Shown: positions 37,077 to 43,834, numbered from the stretch's first letter. The stretch: 64,000 bases of DNA from Nereocystis luetkeana (GCA_031213475.1 JARUPZ010000024.1:1612001-1676000), one strand, 5' to 3'. Translations and numbers: made by a program. Notes: generated by a model from the sequence alone, not told the origin.

Positions 37077-38595
37077 TACCGCGCCCCATCCTTCCCTCGT
37101 ATCTTTCCTGCGCGTTTGTTTGTTGCTCCCCCTTCTCCCCCCCCCCCTCCAGAACGGAAGCATGCCCGGACAGGCCGCCTACCTCGCCCCCGCCGGCACT
37201 ACCCCCCGGTGTGATAGAGGTCGCAATCGTGCCCTTACCCCTCGCTACGAAAGGGGAGGGGCTTCGTCCTCCATTCCGCCGGGGGGGGTGAGGACCCCGG
37301 GCCGGCCGAGCTCCTCCTCCTCCCCCCGCGTCGTGGTGCCGTCGCTTCCTACGGGGAGGATAGCAGCCCTTGCCTCGGCCATTAATACTCGCGTTGCCAG
37401 GCTGGGAGGGCCGGCGACTGTCGCGCTGCCGTTTCCCGCGACGCCTGACGGCTGCGGCGGCGGCGGGGGAGGGGGCGGGGAGAGGTCGAACAAGCGTTCG
37501 AAAGGTCCCGCCGCCGGTGGTGGTGGTGGTGGTGGTGGTGCTCCCGCCGTGTGCTCATCGCCGGCAACCGTCGTGAGAAGGCTTGCACCACTTGAGCAGC
37601 AACTCTCCTCCTCCTCCGGCTTTGCTGCCCCTTCTAGCACGGTCGTTGATGCTGCTACTGCTGCCGCGGAAATCGTTCCAGCAACCCCTCGCGGGACACT
37701 CAGGGAGAGGGTGTCTGCCTCTTGGGTGGCGTCGTCGCGACTGAGAGCTGGTTCGGAATCGGGGGCAGGGGTGGGGTTGGGGGGGGGAGTGGGGGTGTCT
37801 ACTCCGTCGTGGGCGAAGCGAAAAAAGAACAGCATCACTATCAATAGCAGCAACACCAGTGCCAACAGCGTGACCAACAGCAACAGCAACGGTGCCAACA
37901 GATGTAGCCCAAGAGACGCCAACGGCTCTATCGATGAGTGCAGTCCAAGGGACACCAACGGCTCTACTACTGGTAAGTGCAGTCCAACGGGCACCAACAG
38001 CACGAAGTGCAGCCCGACAGGCACCAACAGCACTAAGTGCAGTCCGACCGGCACCAACAGCAGCAGGTGCAGCCCTGCGGGCAACAGCTGCAGCAGCAGC
38101 ATCTACGCCACGGCTTACTCTTCGGCTACCGGTTTTAGACGGCAATGGGCGGGAAAGGCGGACCCGGCGTCGTCGGCGATACGAGCAGCGAAATTATCGA
38201 CCAATCAAACGACGGGGACGATATCAACGACCAATGCCGCAGTGGCTAGGAGAAATGGAGGGGGCGCGACCACAGCAGCAGCTGTGAGAACGGCAGCGAC
38301 ATGGACAGCACCACCAGCGGTATCACCAACAACAGCAGCAGCTGCAGTACACACATCGGGGATTTGCTCGGCGCCTTCCGAATCGGTAACGGGAGCAGGA
38401 GTGGAAGAGGAAGAAGCCGACGCGGCGGCAGCAGCAGCAGCAGCACGTATCACCCAGCTAGACAAGAACCACCAACACCAGCGAACGGAAAGCACCGAGG
38501 ATGGGGACAACAGCAGTGCCAGCAGCGAGGAGACCATGCCAGCCTCCCCAGAAGCGGTGGCCAGGTCTCAAGTGGGCAGCAGTGTCGGGGTGTAG
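12883..38595 (+). CDS. Ankyrin-repeat, coiled-coil protein with low-complexity tail (nine exons, 5' end missing)
   Basis: Exons 12883-13024, 18367-18477, 18937-19072, 21156-21217, 22437-22583, 31269-31436, 35453-35701, 36205-36375 and 37153-38595 join in frame to 875 residues and a stop. Every junction is GT/AG. All are phase 0 except exon 3 to 4, which is phase 1 and restores the ankyrin motif GADP across the splice. Domains: ankyrin repeats (residues about 1-155), a basic helix (about 155-200), coiled coil (about 200-290), then a disordered tail to the end, with poly-Gly, poly-Ala and a [10 protein letters not shown] repeat. Ankyrin plus coiled coil suggests a protein-binding scaffold; no catalytic motif is visible. 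The introns total about 23 kb and hold satellites and most of the repeat families described here. Exon 1 begins in mid-codon, so at least one upstream exon is missing. The exon 7 end and the absence of further small exons in the 8.7-kb intron are the least certain points. Confidence 0.8.
13190..13430 (+). pseudogene. Decayed tandem copy of the end of ankyrin exon 1 and the start of intron 1
   Basis: GGGGGCGCCGAGATCAACGC and the following exon end are repeated about 240 bp downstream of the real exon, complete with the AAGGTGTCT.GCTGAGGT donor context and the following ACTTCCGGGTTG of the intron. The copy has lost the acceptor side and reads out of the ankyrin frame. It is a partial exon duplication within the host gene, now inert or at most a decoy donor. 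Confidence 0.75.
13680..13717 (+). repeat. One end of an M-related element
   Basis: GGTCCTGATTACTATGGTCC and CCCGTAAATAG match the right terminus of the M-related element at 41731-41861, which also shares the upstream words CAGG.CAAA.ATGC..AGTAAAA. Confidence 0.6.
14522..14626. mobile_element. MITE M, interior reversed relative to TIR numbering
   Basis: TIRs TTACGGTGGGCCATAGTTTA and CTATGGCCACCCGTAA. A TA flanks the left side; the right side reads CA. The interior AAATATTATAAGTAAAAAT is the reverse complement of that in the 2062 copy. Confidence 0.8.
15288..15456. mobile_element. Inverted-repeat element R
   Basis: Imperfect arms of about 45 bp (CGTTCTTTCTACCCAGC..., ending in GTCGACGGGTAGAAAGAACG) face each other with the words CACTGGTTGTGCTGGATG. 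One arm recurs alone at 33407-33466. This structure is typical of a MITE. I could not define a target duplication. Confidence 0.7.
15907..16015. repeat. Hairpin element H with a duplicated arm end
   Basis: The right arm carries AGGACTCCAGT followed by CGGGACTGCAGTACTA, so the terminal word appears twice. Confidence 0.75.
16131..16183 (+). repeat. Left half of hairpin element H
   Basis: CCCTTTCAGGGCAAACCGCA then GTTTTGGGGACAAACTACTT; no right arm follows. Confidence 0.6.
16431..16475 (+). repeat. Right half of hairpin element H
   Basis: TTTGTCTCCAAAAGGGACGG and CAGTCCTAAA without a left arm. It lies about 250 bp from the left half at 16131, so the two may be one copy split by inserted DNA. 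Confidence 0.55.
16966..17135. repeat. Repeat T
   Basis: Contains GGTCCCTCTGTAGTGCC, then TTGTGCCGGTTGCCGCTATA, TGTTGGCTGGCGCAT, and a closing CTCTAGAGGGTCC that faces the start. Confidence 0.65.
17150..17413 (+). repeat. GATC-rich repeat G
   Basis: Shares CGACAGATCGCGATCTAC, TTTTGAGGTG.TGTGCAGGAT, GATCCCACCCAAGAAAA and a closing GGTCATTGATTGTCTCTCCG with 18045, 33120 and, reversed, 22917. Confidence 0.75.
17748..17845. repeat. Hairpin element H
   Basis: Full copy. The left arm is diverged (CACCGCACTCCCATAAGTGG); the right arm is close to consensus. Confidence 0.8.
18045..18300 (+). repeat. GATC-rich repeat G
   Basis: CAGATCACGATCTAC, TGAGGTGTTGTGCAGGAT, GATCC.AACAACCAAGGGAAG, then CCGCTCTGTGGGAATCAATG at the end. 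It stops about 65 bp before exon 2. Confidence 0.75.
18367..18477 (+). CDS. Exon 2: ankyrin repeats 2 and 3
   Basis: Acceptor TTTTCGAAG|GCG, donor TTCAAG|GTGAGA, 37 codons in phase 0. It reads [20 protein letters not shown] and then [12 protein letters not shown]. It completes the TPLHKAA motif begun in exon 1 and opens the next TPLHWAA repeat. Confidence 0.85.
18937..19072 (+). CDS. Exon 3: ankyrin repeats 3 and 4
   Basis: Acceptor TGTTGGCAG|GGA after a pyrimidine-rich tract, donor TTGGG|GTGAGT (phase 1). It reads [20 protein letters not shown], then [20 protein letters not shown]. The split codon GG|C joins it to exon 4 as ...AWGADP. Confidence 0.85.
19233..19460 (+). repeat. C-tailed repeat P
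   Basis: TTAGTAGGATGCATGCAGCTC, CGCTTCGCGCTTGGTGCAAG, GGTCGGTGAAAACCCGACG, CATACGACTACGGCCATGC, then a C-rich end. Confidence 0.75.
19500..19985. repeat. Cluster of TCCCATGGGA palindromes
   Basis: Over about 480 bp the palindrome TCCCATGGGA and close variants recur roughly every 20-30 bp, joined by GATACG/GGTATG words. Spacing is irregular, so it is not a simple tandem repeat. A poly-C tract ends each half (19815 and 19980). It lies in intron 3. Confidence 0.75.
20170..20545 (+). repeat. GC-rich block, possible SINE
   Basis: Compositionally unlike its surroundings. It contains GATAGCTCACCC (A-box like) and, 45 bp on, GGGCTCGATCC (B-box like). No tRNA cloverleaf could be completed. It could equally be a coding remnant. 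Confidence 0.3.
21156..21217 (+). CDS. Exon 4: end of ankyrin array
   Basis: Acceptor AATGCACAG|GC, donor GCGCAG|GTGAGG. It is only 62 bp and reads [20 protein letters not shown] after the split codon. The phase match to exon 3 and the restored GADP...ANEDD ankyrin signature make it convincing despite its size. Confidence 0.8.
21225..21865 (+). repeat. 22-bp minisatellite
   Basis: About 28 diverged units of the type GTATACCGAGGGTTCACCGA, with some units stretched by an extra TA. It starts 10-20 bp after the exon 4 donor. An open frame runs through the more regular half because 22-bp units cycle through frames without stops; I do not regard it as a gene. Confidence 0.85.
21940..22390 (+). repeat. 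C-tailed repeat P with stuttered C-rich start
   Basis: Three short units of the type CC.TGCATG.CATGAGT followed by poly-C (21985-22125) precede a P copy: AAGCTGTCATCCATATGCAAG, GCGGTTCTTAGTAGGATGC, GAGCGCCCAACTGTTGGAGG. It ends about 45 bp before exon 5. Confidence 0.7.
22437..22583 (+). CDS. Exon 5: basic helical segment
   Basis: Acceptor CTGCATACAG|GTG after a CTGCCTGC pyrimidine tract, donor TGCCAG|GTGGGT, 49 codons in phase 0 on both sides. It reads [20 protein letters not shown] and [20 protein letters not shown]. It is predicted helical, with Arg-rich faces; I see no ankyrin motif. Confidence 0.75.
22917..23200 (-). repeat. GATC-rich repeat G, reversed
   Basis: Reads in reverse: TCTACAGGTAAC, GTGCGGGATCTGTACGTAG, GGATCCAACCCAGAAAAGAC, ATGATCCAGCTCATGTTGCC. 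Confidence 0.7.
23559..23612 (+). repeat. Right half of hairpin element H
   Basis: CTAATTCCAAGTAATTTGTC, then GAGTGCGGTTCTCAAGAGGG. Confidence 0.55.
24028..24232 (-). repeat. SINE-like repeat S, reversed
   Basis: Reads in reverse from the GCGAGTCGACGAGGG start to an end rich in A and G. Similarity to the 60-kb copy continues to about 24290 (GGCGCTCTCAACAATTGA, then a T-rich stretch) and stops before the tRNA-like head. Confidence 0.75.
24311..24360 (+). repeat. Right half of hairpin element H, very worn
   Basis: ACCAATTCCAAGTAGTTTCC, GCGGGTGCGGTGGCTAAAG. It abuts the S copy. Confidence 0.45.
25545..25648. repeat. Hairpin element H
   Basis: Full copy with the extra TTGTCCCC word of the 3837 subfamily. 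It is followed by a poly-G run that starts a reversed P repeat. Confidence 0.85.
25655..25945 (-). repeat. C-tailed repeat P, most complete copy, reversed
   Basis: Begins with the G run (the C tail in reverse). It then reads GGCCGTAGTCGTATGACCAT, GCACCAAGCGCGAAGCGCCG and ATCCTACTAAGAACCGCTTG, ending CATATGGATGACAGCTTCAA. It defines the family as roughly 280 bp. Confidence 0.8.
26480..27030 (+). repeat. Degenerate tandem array, three diverged units
   Basis: Three times GATGCCACGC is followed by TTTCTGTTTTCGTCG-like words and preceded by CAACCGAC, with AATTTAGAATT/GGAATTGAGAAT words between. Spacing is 130-240 bp. It is old. Confidence 0.6.
27675..27768. repeat. Hairpin element H
   Basis: Full copy; the right arm AAAACGGGACTGCGGTTCTA is at consensus. 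Confidence 0.85.
28880..29620 (+). repeat. 79-bp satellite, about eight units
   Basis: Unit words: GTGTTTTCGGAAAGATCTGG, TCGTTTTTCAACGCTCG, TTTTTCCG.AACGGCAAAGG, TTGCCAATACCGAACAA. A 36-bp piece around AAGATCTGGTC is itself repeated three times at 28970-29060. The array is open in several frames on both strands (one + frame runs from 28843 to 29706), because the unit contains no stop in most frames. I treat it as satellite DNA, not as a gene. Confidence 0.8.
29749..29851. repeat. Hairpin element H
   Basis: Full copy with outer arms CCCTTTTAGGACTGCGGTCC and CTACAGTCCTAAAAGGGC, plus an extra TCAATTGGGGAC near the middle. Confidence 0.85.
29873..30310 (+). repeat. Composite repeat K with CAGGAGACAGCAC leader
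   Basis: The leader CAGGAGACAGCACGTTCACC recurs at 32417 (AGGAGGCAGCACTTTCGCC) and in triplicate at 38606-39040. The second half matches 8441-8755. It starts immediately after an H element here and at 32400, so H plus leader may be one larger element. Confidence 0.5.
31269..31436 (+). CDS. Exon 6: coiled coil
   Basis: Acceptor: a run of about 17 T then TTCGCAAG|GGC. Donor: TTGCAG|GTGCGT. 56 codons, phase 0 on both sides. It reads [20 protein letters not shown] and [20 protein letters not shown]. Leucine, methionine and valine positions follow heptads among Lys/Glu residues, as in a coiled coil. Confidence 0.85.
31492..31705 (+). repeat. SINE-like repeat S with an AT insertion
   Basis: Starts about 55 bp after the exon 6 donor. 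Relative to the other copies it has about 30 extra bases between GAAGAGC and GGACCC, containing TACGAGTATTAATACATG. Confidence 0.7.
32304..32396. repeat. Hairpin element H, reference copy
   Basis: Arms of about 40 bp, nearly perfect inverted repeats: outer CTTTTAGAACTACAGTCCCG and CGGGACTGCGGTTCTAAAAG, inner TTTTGGGGACAAACCACT and AGTAGTTTGTCCCCAAAA, around a short AAATTTCA centre. Thirteen full copies and five halves occur in the window on no preferred side of genes. The element is too small to code. No clear target duplication was seen. It is a foldback MITE, or a hairpin that could be cut to small RNA if transcribed in introns. Confidence 0.9.
33120..33385 (+). repeat. GATC-rich repeat G
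   Basis: CAGATGGCGATCTATCTA, GTTTTGAGGTGTTGCGCGGG, AGATCCAACCCAGGAAAA, ACCCGGCAACTTGAGCTGGA, and an end GTGGGAATCGATAGTCTCTC matching 17413. Confidence 0.75.
33407..33466 (+). repeat. Single arm of element R
   Basis: CGTTCTTTCTACCCGTCAAC, then CCAGCACAACCAGTGTCCGT. It directly follows the G repeat. Confidence 0.65.
35453..35701 (+). CDS. Exon 7: coiled coil then Gly/Val-rich linker
   Basis: Acceptor TTACACAG|GTG. It reads [20 protein letters not shown] and [11 protein letters not shown], a clear charged coiled coil, then [12 protein letters not shown] and a Gly/Arg/Lys-rich stretch. I chose the donor GGGACAG|GTGAGAG because it keeps phase 0 to exon 8. An earlier donor in the Gly-rich part is possible and would shorten the exon by up to about 45 codons. 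A G run at 35560 may be slippage-prone. Confidence 0.7.
36205..36375 (+). CDS. Exon 8: Ser/Pro-rich segment
   Basis: Acceptor ACTTTCACCAG|CCA, donor ACTGAG|GTCCGT, 57 codons, phase 0 on both sides. It reads [20 protein letters not shown] and [22 protein letters not shown] looks like a basic-directed phosphorylation or 14-3-3-type site (inference only). Confidence 0.75.
36462..36565. mobile_element. MITE M in intron 8
   Basis: TIRs TTACGGGCGACCATAGTAAA and TTTACTATGGTCCCCCG, TA on both sides, interior oriented as at 14522. It lies 87 bp after the exon 8 donor. Confidence 0.8.
36785..37152 (+). repeat. Poly-C blocks with decayed copies of the exon 9 acceptor
   Basis: Three long C runs alternate with AAAACGGAAGCATG (36863) and AGAATGGAAGCATT (36937), both close to the real exon start AGAACGGAAGCATG (37151). 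A further weak echo, TTCACAATGGAAAATCCATG, lies at 37021. The segment seems to have duplicated the acceptor region several times, leaving C tracts that now serve as polypyrimidine. Confidence 0.7.
37153..38595 (+). CDS. Exon 9: long low-complexity C-terminal exon with stop
   Basis: Acceptor CCCCTCCAG|AAC, 480 codons then TAG. It begins [20 protein letters not shown]. Along the way: Gly runs ([20 protein letters not shown]), a Ser-rich block, an Asn/Ser block, then six units of the [10 protein letters not shown] type (about 37905-38085), Ala/Thr blocks, an [14 protein letters not shown] patch and an acidic [14 protein letters not shown] end. It is predicted disordered. Its Cys-Ser-Pro units give regularly spaced cysteines and possible proline-directed phosphosites. 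The + frame is favoured over the long antisense frame because it is the one in phase with exon 8. Confidence 0.75.
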   Translation, partial: NGSMPGQAAYLAPAGTTPRCDRGRNRALTPRYERGGASSSIPPGGVRTPGRPSSSSSPRVVVPSLPTGRIAALASAINTRVARLGGPATVALPFPATPDGCGGGGGGGGERSNKRSKGPAAGGGGGGGGAPAVCSSPATVVRRLAPLEQQLSSSSGFAAPSSTVVDAATAAAEIVPATPRGTLRERVSASWVASSRLRAGSESGAGVGLGGGVGVSTPSWAKRKKNSITINSSNTSANSVTNSNSNGANRCSPRDANGSIDECSPRDTNGSTTGKCSPTGTNSTKCSPTGTNSTKCSPTGTNSSRCSPAGNSCSSSIYATAYSSATGFRRQWAGKADPASSAIRAAKLSTNQTTGTISTTNAAVARRNGGGATTAAAVRTAATWTAPPAVSPTTAAAAVHTSGICSAPSESVTGAGVEEEEADAAAAAAAARITQLDKNHQHQRTESTEDGDNSSASSEETMPASPEAVARSQVGSSVGV

Positions 38596-38605
38596 AGCAA
38601 TGCAA

Positions 38606-39040
38606 ATATCAGGAGACAGCACCGTCACCAGTTTTTGACGAGACGATAAATTTCTCCGAAGTTTCCTACGACAAAGCCGCGGGGGGAGTATAGAGCTGAA
38701 ATATGACAGAAGATAGCACTGTCATCATTTTTGGCAAGACTGGAAATTGTCGGCATTTTGTTTGACGGGGCGGTCAGTCAAGCGGTCAAACCTTTCAGTC
38801 AAGCGGTCAAACCGCGAACTCCTCGCGTCTTTGACGGCGACTATATAGGCGTATTCCAGGAGGGTCTAGAGCAAGAATCTGTGAGGAGACAGCACTGTAA
38901 CCATTTGTCAGGACAGGAAATTTCTCCTAGTTGTCCTTCGACGGGGCGGTCAGTCAAGCGATCAAACCGGTAAGTCAATCGGTCAGACGGCGACCCTATA
39001 GCGTCTTTGACTGTGACTATATAGACCTATTCCAGGAGGG
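38606..39040 (+). repeat. Three tandem diverged units, GGAGACAGCAC family
   Basis: AGGAGACAGCACCGTCACC, AGAAGATAGCACTGTCATC and AGGAGACAGCACTGTAACC start the units. Each continues with TTTCTCC.A.TT.TC, and two carry GACGGGGCGGTCAGTCAAGC. It probably lies in the 3' UTR or just downstream of the ankyrin gene. Confidence 0.7.
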
Positions 39041-41730
39041 AGGGAGAGAAGGACAGAGGATGGAGAGACTCAATGAAAACTTGAGCGGGGTAGGCGGAAG
39101 TGGAGGGGGAGGCAAGCGCGATGATAAATGGGGTGGGGAGGGGGCAAGATGGGCTCTGGGCGGGGGGTGGAGGGGAGGGGAGGAGAGCACCAGAACGCGT
39201 GATGAAAAAGGAGTGGGGGTGGGGGGGGGGGGGTGGGGGCAGGAAGGAGCGATGGAAATGTGTGCGGAGAGAGGAAAAACGTAAAATGACGTGACGATCA
39301 ATGGGGTAGGTGGGGTGGAAGGGGGGGAGGAACAAATGGGGGGGTAGGGCGGGCCGGAGGAAGAGAGGACAGGATGGCCCCCGAAAATATGTAGTGGGTG
39401 GGGTGCGGAGGGGGGGGGGGGCGGGGGCAGAGGTGGAGTGTCTGGTATCGGTTTGGCGAGACGTGGCTGATGTCGGCCCGGGTGGTACTCGAAGCGGGCG
39501 GAAACGCTCTCTCGGCAGAAGGCAAGGAGCGAGTGAGGGTTGCTCTCTCCGTCTTACTCGCGAAGAGTTGCTTTCCCTCTGTAGCTCTTGAGGGTATGTC
39601 ATCTTGCTCGCGAGGGCTTTGTCTCTCTTCCGCCCGCGCATTTGTCGCGAAGGGGCATACTGTGTATATGCGTCGGAGCAAGTACAGGCGGCGGGCGACC
39701 CTCGAAAGACTGGTGGCAGTTTTCATGTTTTGGTGTTTTCTCGGATGGAGTTTCCGTCCGGTCGGTCGGTTGGCTTGTTTCTCGGTTTGTTTTGTTTGTT
39801 CTGGTGTTCTCGTCTGATGTTTGGTTGTTGCCACGAGATGCGTATCACCTTTTCGGGAAGAGGATTACAATAGGGCTTTTTCGGCTCTATACCCCCCCCC
39901 CCCCCACCCCCCGCCCATTCGTTGATTTTGGTTTTTGCATTTTCTGTTCTCCGTTTTTTTGGTCGAGATTCTGCTTGTATTATCGTTATGTAGAATCGTC
40001 TCTGTCCCCCCCCCCCCGCCCCTCCTTTCCAATGGGGGATGGGCGAGGAGTTGCATATAGAAACGTGCGCTGGAGACGGGGGGGGTGTTATTTGTGGCCC
40101 CACCGACCCAACTTTCAGGTACTGCAACGGTATGTGTACGTGTGGATTTTCCACCGTACACTGTACATCGAACCTCCGTTTCCGATGGACACCAATTTTG
40201 GGTCGTTTTTTTTAGGGGTGGTGGAAACACGCGCCGATTGCAATATATATCAAGACACTCAAAACGAAGCCAGGGGGGGGAGGGGGCTGATATATCCCTG
40301 TACCGGGTATAACATACGATACTAATATTATGTTAACCGGCTCGTTTGCAATTTCTTTTTATCTCGATGTTGTCTTTCTTGCATTCCGCCGTTTATGTTC
40401 CTGTGGTTATATTTCTTCGTTTCCATTTTTTTTTTTAGTTTTTTTTTTTTTCAGTTTTCCGTTGTTTTTTTAGTTTTCCGTCTATCCTTCTACTGTACGT
40501 AGCCTTTCTATTCTCTTTTTTTTATTTACACTTTTCTTTTTCTCCCTGTGTTTTCTCCCGCACTAATTTCTTCTGCTTGGATTCTTCCCGCGAAAAAGAG
40601 ACAGTAGACGTCGAATACAAGGGAAAAGAGGCAAAATACATACCCGGTACTAATAATAGATTATAGCCTGGAATGAGGAGGATGAGGCAGTTCAGGAGCT
40701 CGGTTACGAGTCTGCGGAGATACCATGTGGTGAGGCACATGGCGAGGTACGGAGACGGAGCATGAGGGAGACTAGATTGGTGGTGGCACATAGAAAGCAG
40801 GAAGGGAGCGAGGCATTTATTTATAGGCAGAAAGCGGGCTCGTTAAAAAACCCATGTCAAGAAACAAGGTGGACAAGAAGGAACGTAACGTCCTTCTGGT
40901 TCCATTTCTTGGGCGCGCGTGCGGTATGTACGTGTGTACGTACGTACGCGGCAGGCACATGGATTTCGGCAGGAGCAGCAGGAGCAGCAGCAGCAGCAGG
41001 CACACGAATTTCCTTTACGGCAGCAGCGGCAGCAGCAGCAGTGGCATATTAACGGTATAACCAGGAATCGTTTTTTTTTTTTTTTTTGGTGCGAGGGGGT
41101 AGGGAGGGAGGCCTTGTGCGCCCGCTTGGCCCACTCACGCAGTGAGGGGGGGAAGGAGGGGAGGAGGGGGTTGGTTGGCGGGTGATGCAGTAGCCCTGTA
41201 AGTCCATCCTGCCGTATACGAGCTTATCTCGGTGAGCTTATCTCAGAAGGTGTTGGCATTTTTTTTTTCATTTAAGAGATGGGAGGGGTGATTCTTATCC
41301 GTCTTGTCTAGATATTGAATCGGTCGATCCGATCGATTGGGTAAGGCGGGTACTACGTGTAAGGGGGTGAACGACCCTGAAGTATTCTACCTACGAGAAG
41401 AAATAGTAGCGCTATATATACGTACGAGGAAGGGCAGTAGCGAGCAAAAGAGACGCGATTTGGTGTAACCACGTAAATATAGGGGGGCTTAACAACCCCG
41501 AAAATATTACACCGAATAGCGCTAGTGGGAAGTGCAGCAGCTCGCACAAATAGGACTATATTTGCTATTGATGATGGCAGGGTGGTGAGCTGGGCGGGCA
41601 CGAGTTGGGGACAGAGGGGGGGGGTGAGGGGGGTGGAGCTGCGCTTGCCGCCATCCACCGCTCTCGAGAGGGAGGGAGAGAGAGTGCCCCGCGTTCAGCT
41701 CAATCGGTGCTGCGTGTGTTGTTTTGTCAC
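39041..41730. other. G-rich, then T-rich DNA; no confirmed gene
   Basis: 39050-39430 is very G-rich (runs at 39223 and 39410). 39440-39720 is a GC-rich island open in several frames on both strands, so the coding strand cannot be judged. The poly-T patch at 40430-40530 could mark transcript ends. (CAG)n lies at 40965-41045. Confidence 0.45.
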
Positions 41731-41861
41731 CTATTAGAAGGCCTGTTTTGTTTCTACGACGGAACATAATCAGGAGCAAATATGCTTAGTAAAACTACTG
41801 GGATACATGGGTCTTTTGTGGATACGATGGGTCCTGATTACTATGCCCCCCACGTAATAGG
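41731..41861. mobile_element. Longer element related to MITE M
   Basis: CCTATTAGAAGGCCTG at the left and GGTCCTGATTACTATGCCCC...GTAATAGG at the right. The interior matches the fragment ending at 13717. Confidence 0.5.
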
Positions 41862-43461
41862 CCTTGAGGGCTACCTGGTATTTCCAAGCCTAGGGGAACT
41901 TTCTTAGCTTACCGGTTATTTATTTTGCCCCAGGAGATATTTCTTAGCCAACCGATTACTGCTTTAAGCGTACGGACTACCTGGTATTTCTTAGCTTTTG
42001 TAGGCTGCCAGGTATTCCTTAGCTTAGGGGCTAGGTTAAGGCCGAGGAAGGCATGGTGTTGTGACTATAATATTGAAAGGATGTTTTGTTTTTTTTTGTC
42101 GATGAAAATGATGGGTGGATTAGTGTTGGATGGACTGATAATAAAGAGGTTGGTTTGGGTGGAGAGAGCGTGGATGATGCCTCTAGGTTGTGGGCATGAC
42201 GGTGAAAATAGGTGGTGTGATGAATAATGTTTTTTTTACGGTTCTGCTTGCTTTCCTGCTTTGCTTGTTGTCTGTTTTGCTGGCTGTCTCGGGGTCGGCT
42301 TGCGAGCTGGAGGGCGTGCGTGTGCAACGCACGCGCCGCACCTCTTTTCCACAATCAGGTCCAACTTTTCACTTTTCTCTCCACCTTGCCCCCTAAGTTA
42401 TGTTTAGTGACATGTTATTCGTGTTGTGTGGTCGTAAGGCATGTGGGCACACGACAGCCTACGGGCTATATATGACGATAATAAAGTGGCTTTTTTTTTT
42501 ACTTACCGTCCTGGCCCCAGTCCGCAGATGACAAGATTAAGATTATGCGACCTGTTGTTTTTGTGATTGATTGTCGATTGGTCACAAAAGGCGCCTAAGG
42601 GTATTCGACACAAGACATCACAGGCAGTAGTTTTGAGGAAACGGACAAAACAAAGGAAGCAGCGTTGATTTTCGCGCTTCTTCTTGCAGGTGCCTTCTTT
42701 CTATTTTCATTGGTTAGCAGAGGAAGGGAAGGGGGGCGCGGGGGAAGGAGGGATACGTTCTATAGCTACGTGTATTGTCTGTCTGTAGCCCTACTTAGAA
42801 CTTACTGCAGTGGCTGGATATCGGGTCGTCAGTGGTGTGTGCGGGAACACGGAACGGAAAGCGGGGAGGGGCGCGCGTTCTATGTTGAGAGCTTGGGTGT
42901 CTCCTTTTCGCCTTTTCATGTCTCATGTAAAAAATATTTTCTGAAACCTCGGGGTATATCACGATCTGGAGAAGGACTTCTCCGAAGTACAGAACGTGCC
43001 TCTCTGTGTGTTTTTTTGTACGAGCATCGCACATTAATAGTACAATCACATCGGCGTCAGAAAATCACGTCAAAGCGCCCTTCAGATGTATTTATACCTG
43101 GTGCGTGGTTTGAAATTAGTCCAGATAGAGAACCGAAGAGATACCCGCTCTGCCCCGAAATATAGCGACCATTTTATATTAATTTTCACTACAACTTGTC
43201 CTTATATTTCGGTACACAGCGGAAAACTCTTAGGAATTGGCTGGTATGTACACGTAAGTCACGGGTGTCTCCTCTTCTCATCAACCCAGGTACTTGCCAT
43301 CATTTTTTTTTCACGCATGGCAGGATTTGGCATTCCATTCAGCTTTCATTCCAACTGCTCCATCTATTTCCATCGAAGTTGCCGTTTATAGCTCGCTCTC
43401 TCGCGCATGCCGCAACAGGAGACAAAAAAATGTAGCATCCTACAATTATTGATAGTGAGAG
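41862..43461. other. No recognised gene
   Basis: At 41870-42040 the word TTTCTTAGCTTA/GCCAGGTATTCCTTAGCTTA recurs four times with TACCTGGTATTT, a small local repeat. The remainder holds short unsupported open frames, including one of 166 codons at 42665-43165 without a recognisable domain. Confidence 0.45.
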
Positions 43462-43555
43462 TGGTCCCTCTATAGTGCCGGTTGCCGCTACGAGTGCCGG
43501 TATTGCTGGCTGGCGCATAGATACCGGCGCTATACAGATAGAGGGAGAGGGATCA
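43462..43555. repeat. Repeat T, compact copy
   Basis: GGTCCCTCTATAGTGCCGG, then TGCCGGTATTGCTGGCTGGC, then ATACCGGCGCTATACAGATA and GAGGGA: inverted ends about 90 bp apart. This is the clearest foldback form of the family. Confidence 0.7.
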
Positions 43556-43834
43556 CTACTACTACTATATACAAAGAGCGCCTTTCGATGTTTGAGCCCG
43601 CCGGGCAAAGAACCCCGGCCCTCATGCCCAGCAGAGTGTGACAAATAACCTGTTGAATGGCAGGGGTTGACGCACGACTCGTCATACCCTGCGTTAATAC
43701 ATCCATACACCCGTATTTTTTCAGGTGCCCGAGTTGTTCTGCTACTTGCAACATACCTCGTATCTTCTTTCGTCGACCGCCACAACCCGAAAAAAAACTC
43801 AGCCAAGTGAAGGACAACAAGGAGTATGAATGAC

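Noticed and set aside
36603-37214. Long overlapping Pro-rich frames over the C tracts
   Set aside because: Poly-C gives proline in every frame. The region is an intron with duplicated acceptor-like blocks.
37245-38102. A 285-codon antisense frame, Leu/Val-rich at its start
   Set aside because: It mirrors the repetitive exon 9, which is in phase with eight upstream exons. The Leu-rich look is the complement of CAG/CAC-rich codons.
39298-39834. A 178-codon - strand frame
   Set aside because: Both strands are open over this GC-rich patch and no domain or splice pattern favours it.
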